NCBI GenBank assembly: GCA_002104945.1
Contig: MCFH01000024.1
Location: 124,001 to 188,000, forward strand
DNA length: 64,000 bases
Reading direction: 5' to 3'
Origin: Piromyces finnis
Lineage: Eukaryota; Neocallimastigomycota; Neocallimastigomycetes; Neocallimastigales; Neocallimastigaceae
Under the pieces are notes generated by a model that saw nothing but the letters and a program-made list of their open reading frames with translations, did not search any database and had not been told where the DNA came from. Positions 59,158 through 64,000 of this stretch are shown piece by piece. A program made the translations under genes and the position numbers. Positions within the stretch are counted from its first letter, which is position 1, and each line of letters opens with the position of its first letter.

Positions 59158-62100
59158 TTAACAAATGATACAATTTTGTTTTGGAGCTTCTACTCTTTTT
59201 TCATGGGTAATTGGGTTGGTTTGAGTATTAACAAAACTTGTATTTGTAAAACTAGTATTAGCAAAACTATCGTTGTAATTGTTGTCGTTATTATTGTTAA
59301 TGCTACGGTTGAATTTTGAATTATATAACATAAGTCTCTTTTGTTTAGTATTGAATTTTAGTACTCTACCAGTACTATCTGTTTGTTCAAAATATTCTTC
59401 GTCATTTGATGAAGATCCTTCAGAATTTGATGATGATGCTGATTCAGCTTCACTTTCAACATATGGTGATTCAGCATTACTTTCCGATATTTCTCCATCT
59501 TCTAAATCGCTCTTTTCATTTTCTTCACTATCTTTATTTTCCTCACTGTCCTTACTTTCTTCATTGTCTTTACTTTCCTCACTATCCTTACTTTCTTCAT
59601 TGTCTTTACTTTCTTCATTATCTCCGTTTTCTAAATCTATATCCTTTTCTTTAATTTCTTCTTCATCATCTTCTGCCTTATTTTTACCTTTATCTTTTTT
59701 CTTTTCTTCTACTATTTCATTTTGGTTTTCTTGTGCTTCTTCTTCTTTTTCTTCTTCTTCGTTTTTCTTTTCTTCTGTTTTGTTTTCATTTTCTTCATCT
59801 TTCCCTTCTTCATCTTTGTCTTCAGTTGATGGTAATACAGCATTAGATACATTTTCTATTTTTTGCTTCTTGATTTCATTAGTTTCTTCATCAACAATTT
59901 TTCTTTTTTTACAACTTTCATATTCATTATCAACTGTATTTTCACGCTTTCTCTTGCTATGAGATGATTTTTTATTAATAACTAAATCTGGGTTTTCTGT
60001 TTTAAATGAATTAAAAAAAAATACAATGAATATACGATGAATTTTATACTAATATTTTATATTCCTATAATATTATTTATATTAACCTTCAAGTATTCTT
60101 TCATATTCACTGAATGGTACAACAGAAATTTCTTCATTTAACCATTTATCCTTAAAAAGATTAACCATTTTTCTATCAAATACCTTAACAATACAACCAT
60201 ATGAATTCTTATCTAAGCAAACATGAACTCCTCCAATAATACCTTCTTCGAAAGTTTTAATTAAAACTGGTATCTTCCATGAAAGTGGATAGTTATAAGC
60301 ATAAAAGACATTGCTTCTATCAACAATATCTTTATTCAATTTTTAGATTCATAATAATAGTAATAAAAATAAGATAATGAATTTTAATAGATGAAATATA
60401 AATCTATAATATTAATTATTTTTATTGTTAAAATCATTATTTACCATCATTTCCCTTAATAGTTGAAATGTAGGACATATCTGATTGCATGATGAAAACT
60501 CTATTTTTATACTTTTTATATAAATCATTTGAATAAAGTGATAATTTATTTGATTCGTATTCAGTTACTTGAGATAAAAGTTCTTTTTCATTATCAATAT
60601 TTTCTTCAATTCTCTTATTTTCTATATTTACATTAATACAAATATACAATATATAATCGTTTAATACTTATTCTATGTAACGATGGTAATAAATAACAAA
60701 ATTTAATAATTACCTAAAAATGCACTTAATTTAATAAATAATACACCTGTAATATAGGCATCAAAACCAGCTTCATGACATAATTCTAAACTTTCATAGT
60801 TTTTAGATGTAATATCCTCATCATCTGGAATAACCATTAAATCTATAGAGTCATAATATTATATTATTAAAATCCTTATTCCAATTTATTTTTTTAACTT
60901 TTGAATTCTTTTTTTTTTAAATTTACCAATATCTGGACATTCTTTAATAGAACTATCGGCAGTCTTTTTGGCGTCCATTAATGCAGATGAAATAAACATT
61001 TCCTTTATTATTATAATTATTTATATTGTGTTAATATTTAACTGAAAAAAATTCTTTCTTTTTTTTTTTTAAATTATTAAAAAGCAAAGTAATTACTCTT
61101 AATTTATAGGTGCTTTCAATGATATATTTAGTATCGAAAATACTGGATTTATTAGTTTTATTTGTAAAATGAAAAAGTATTAAGGTCCATTAAATAAATA
61201 AATATATATGTATATGCATAATAATAATATTGATAAAAATAATGTATTATGATTAATGTCAATTTTTTTTTAAAAAAAGTATACTTCATTTATAATTGAA
61301 TATTGTAAATTTTCATACGTTGGGAAAAGACTTGAAACCTTCTTTTGGAAATTAGTAAAGTGATGTGGTAAATCTGAATGGAAACCTTGAATTAAATGAC
61401 AAATATCAAGAAGCATATTATGACCAACAATTGGCTTTTTTGTTAAAATTAAGTAATCAATAACTTTACGGAATCCAATTAATTCATTAATTTCATCCTA
61501 TAGATTTTTATATAATTGTATGGTAATATAAATATATATAAAATAATGTATATTTGATAAATACATAGACCATTTCATTCTATTTTATATTTTATAAATT
61601 AATAAGGATTAAATATTTACAGCAAGTTTTTCTTCTTTAGTTCTGAAAGCAAATTTTTCTTCTTCAGTTAATTTTGTTAATTTGATTTCGTCGGATGATA
61701 CAGATTCAGAAGATACAAAACCATTTGTTCTAATTTTTACAAAATAAAAGTTCAATTAATATTTTATTCCGTGTTTATTTTAAATACTTTTGAAAATAAT
61801 TATAATGATGATGCCAATAAAAAATATAGATATTTTTTTCAATTTCATTATTTTTGTTGTTTTGAATACATACAATTTTCTGACTTGTTGATGAATGATT
61901 TTTTTCAAGTATCTATTTGGTGCTTTAACAATTAAAACTTTTTCTGGAGAATTTTGTAAGAAATCATCTAATTGAGCTCTAATAAAAACGATAAGTTGTA
62001 TTATAATTTAAAGAGTGTTAATAAATGTTTTTTTTTCTTATAAAATTATATGAGATAATTTTTTTTCTTTATTATTTGAAATCCCTACATAAAATTCATG

Positions 62101-63165
62101 TAAAAATCTTTATTTCTGTCGTCGATTTTAATTTCACTATCGAATATTTTGGTTAATCTTTCTCTAACTTCTTGTTCTTCTTTTGATCTTAAAAATGGAA
62201 TACCTTTAATAAAAATATAGTTATTGGTGTATAAATATGTATAAATATCTAACCATAAAATAATGTATATATACCATATTTTTATATTTTAAATACCTTT
62301 TTTAATCCATTCATTGAAATTAAAACCATTTTGAATTAAAAATTCTAAACTTTTTCCTTCACAAAGAAAGTATGGTGAAATGTTTAATTCTCTAGATCCT
62401 GTTGCTGGGAAACAATAGAAATTAAAGGCTTTAGCTTTGTATTTCTTATTTTCTTCATCCCAATAAAAGGTACAAAGACCACATTGAGGGACGGCAAATG
62501 ATTTTGCAGAATTTCTTGCTTTTTCATAACGATCTTGAAGGGTATCATAATAGAAATTTCCTTGATCATCAGACTTTTTTAAACCTGTGAAATGTCATTT
62601 CAGTTTTATTATTATACATAATTTATTAGAATTAATTAAAAAAATGTTTTTTTTTATATGAATCATTAATAAAGTGACAAGAAATGTATTCGTTTTTTTT
62701 ATTTTAAAGAAACGTTTATTTTATTTTATTCCTTCTTAATAAATAAATTTGAATTTTAAATGTGCATTTATAAATTATTATTATATAATTGATTTATATT
62801 TTTATGAAAATAAAAATATATGTATATATTTGGTAATTTCAATAAGAATAATAATGTCAATAATGTTTAATATAATAAAACTATAAAAATATTTTAATAT
62901 TATTATAATTTTTATATATTTAAACATTATATTTTATATTGAATTGAATAATTGGAAAAATTTTAAATTAATTAAATTGAAATTCCTTTCTCTCCTCCCT
63001 CTTTTTTTTTTTTTATTATATTTTATTTATTATTTTTTTAAGGCTATTTAAATATAATATATATGTACCAGTAAATTCAAAATCAATAGAAACAAATTGA
63101 CTTTCGTCAATAGCTTCTTTAATTGTTGGTAATAAAAGTTCAAAGTTGCGTTTATTAATTTCCAT
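59158..63165 (-). CDS. PARN: Poly(A)-specific ribonuclease PARN
   Basis: Twelve exons join in frame: 63165-63069, 62584-62297, 62203-62089, 61978-61874, 61729-61621, 61497-61319, 61142-61097, 61002-60927, 60842-60714, 60621-60445, 60329-60087 and 59996-59158, giving 800 residues. The DEDDh catalytic set is complete: D28 and E30 (FVSIDFEFTG), D269 (KKPIVGHNMLLDICHL), H361 and D366 (HEAGFDAYITG). An R3H-like segment (DDFLQNSPEKVLIVKAPNRY) is inserted, as in PARN. The enzyme removes mRNA and ncRNA poly(A) tails. The last ~270 residues are a highly acidic tail with EESKD(N/S) hexapeptide repeats (about 59524-59632), unlike the animal tail. The protein ends KQNCIIC, a CaaX-like motif. In the fifth intron I use the donor GTATGA at 61318 because it restores the LFPTIFDTK block. 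Confidence 0.94.
59524..59632 (-). repeat. 18-bp coding repeat in the PARN tail
   Basis: Tandem 18-bp units on the minus strand encode EESKDN/EESKDS about six times. Synonymous differences between units show the array is not brand new. Confidence 0.8.
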
Positions 63166-64000
63166 TATTTCTTTTTTTTCTTTTTTTCTTTTTTTTTTTT
63201 ACTTCTTTTTCTCTTTTTACCCTTAATTTTACTATTAAAAAAAAAAAAAAAAGAATATAAAGAATTAATCTTTTATTATTATTATTAAGTAATTTGAATT
63301 GATTTTTTATTTTTTTATTATGAATAATGTATGTAAATGTAATAAAATCAATTTTATAATCCAATCATATATTTACATTATATTTAATGTATGGTTAAAC
63401 AATATAAATGTAAAAAAAATTTAAAGGTAATTTTTTTTTTGAGGTAACACAAAAAAAAAATAAACATTATCAATTAAAATTTTATATTAATTAAATAAAC
63501 CACTTAAAATTATTTATTTTATATTAAAAAAATTTAAAATTTTTAAAAAACGTTTTAAATTAATGGTAGTTTGTAGTAGAAATAAGAGAAAGAAGAAGTA
63601 AAAAGGCCATAAGCATTAGTAAATATAATAATAAATTATTTTTTAAAACTAATGATAGAGAAAATAATATTATTATGATTATGCTCAGTAGAAAGATTTA
63701 TTTTTATTATAAATTAATAATTTAATATCAATAAAAGTTACCTATAATAAATAAGTAGTCATAAGAATGAAATTTGTTTAAGAAAAGGTAAGCAAAAAAA
63801 AAAGAAAGAATACTCAATACATTTTATAAATAATGTTTTAATCTCTAATTATTATAAGGAAAAATTATCATATCTTTCCCATTTTGGGATGTTAAAATAA
63901 AGCACAAAATAATAATAATAATAATTAAAATTTTAATAGTTTTTAATTTTCCTATTATTTTTTTTTTCATTTGATTTGTTTTTATTTATTCCGTAATAAT
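63166..64000. other. Right-end spacer
   Basis: AT-rich DNA upstream of PARN, with a T/C-rich tract at about 63167-63220 and an A run near 63240. It should hold the PARN promoter. No gene is seen up to the window end. Confidence 0.5.

Noticed and set aside
59279-59962. 227-codon plus-strand Ser/Leu-rich ORF
   Set aside because: Antisense of the acidic PARN tail (Glu/Asp codons read as Ser/Phe/Leu).

Overview
The window is nuclear eukaryotic DNA with very AT-rich spacers, long homopolymer runs, tri- and tetranucleotide microsatellites, and short GT-AG introns (mostly about 60-200 bp) in nearly every conserved gene. The gene set (RAX1-like RGS membrane protein, AVT-type vacuolar amino-acid transporter, LCP5, MPP10, TIM10, PEX5, PARN, DDX41, eIF3g, profilin, quinolinate phosphoribosyltransferase) reads as fungal. 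A CatSper-like sperm-type calcium channel points to a lineage with flagellated cells. With the extreme AT content I infer an early-diverging zoosporic fungus, most likely an anaerobic gut fungus (Neocallimastigomycota). That placement is inference; no marker here proves it.

Layout: 1-0.7 kb is the 5' end of a NYN-domain RNase gene running off the left edge (-). 2-7.1 kb is an accessory stretch: two tandem Cys-rich secreted, probably GPI-anchored paralogues (-), then a solitary copia-type gag ORF (+). 9.6-13.8 kb holds a vacuolar amino-acid transporter (+) with a 54-bp minisatellite in intron 1. 14.7-17.4 kb holds a Ser/Thr-rich coiled-coil protein (-). 18.7-20.4 kb holds QPRT (+), followed by a decayed LINE near 21.2-21.7 kb. 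23.5-27.3 kb holds a seven-exon, single-pass membrane protein of unknown function (-). 27.3-31.5 kb is a gene desert with a 313-bp (TTTA)n array. 31.5-35.1 kb carries RAX1-like and LCP5/neuroguidin genes (-). 35.6-38.6 kb is the CatSper-like channel (-), head to head with DDX41 (+, 38.9-42.2 kb). Then come TIM10 (+), profilin (+), PEX5 (-), eIF3g (+), MPP10 (+) and PARN (-); no gene is seen after 63.2 kb.

Several genes serve RNA metabolism: LCP5 and MPP10 (both SSU processome/U3 snoRNP), DDX41 (spliceosome), eIF3g (translation initiation), PARN (deadenylation) and the NYN protein. I see no operon-like organisation. For 14 of the conserved or spliced genes I joined exons by hand at GT-AG sites; the reading frame closes and the predicted length fits the family where a family is known. 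All exon junctions are predictions without transcript evidence.

Most interesting: the CatSper-like channel with a T-x-D-x-W pore and two consecutive predicted 7-nt microexons; recurring 10-14 nt start-codon exons; a CIIC (CaaX-type) C-terminus on PARN; a possible alternative last exon of profilin; PEX5 in a probable anaerobe; mosaic divergence of the secreted paralogues; and an isolated hairpin of at least 18 bp between TIM10 and profilin.
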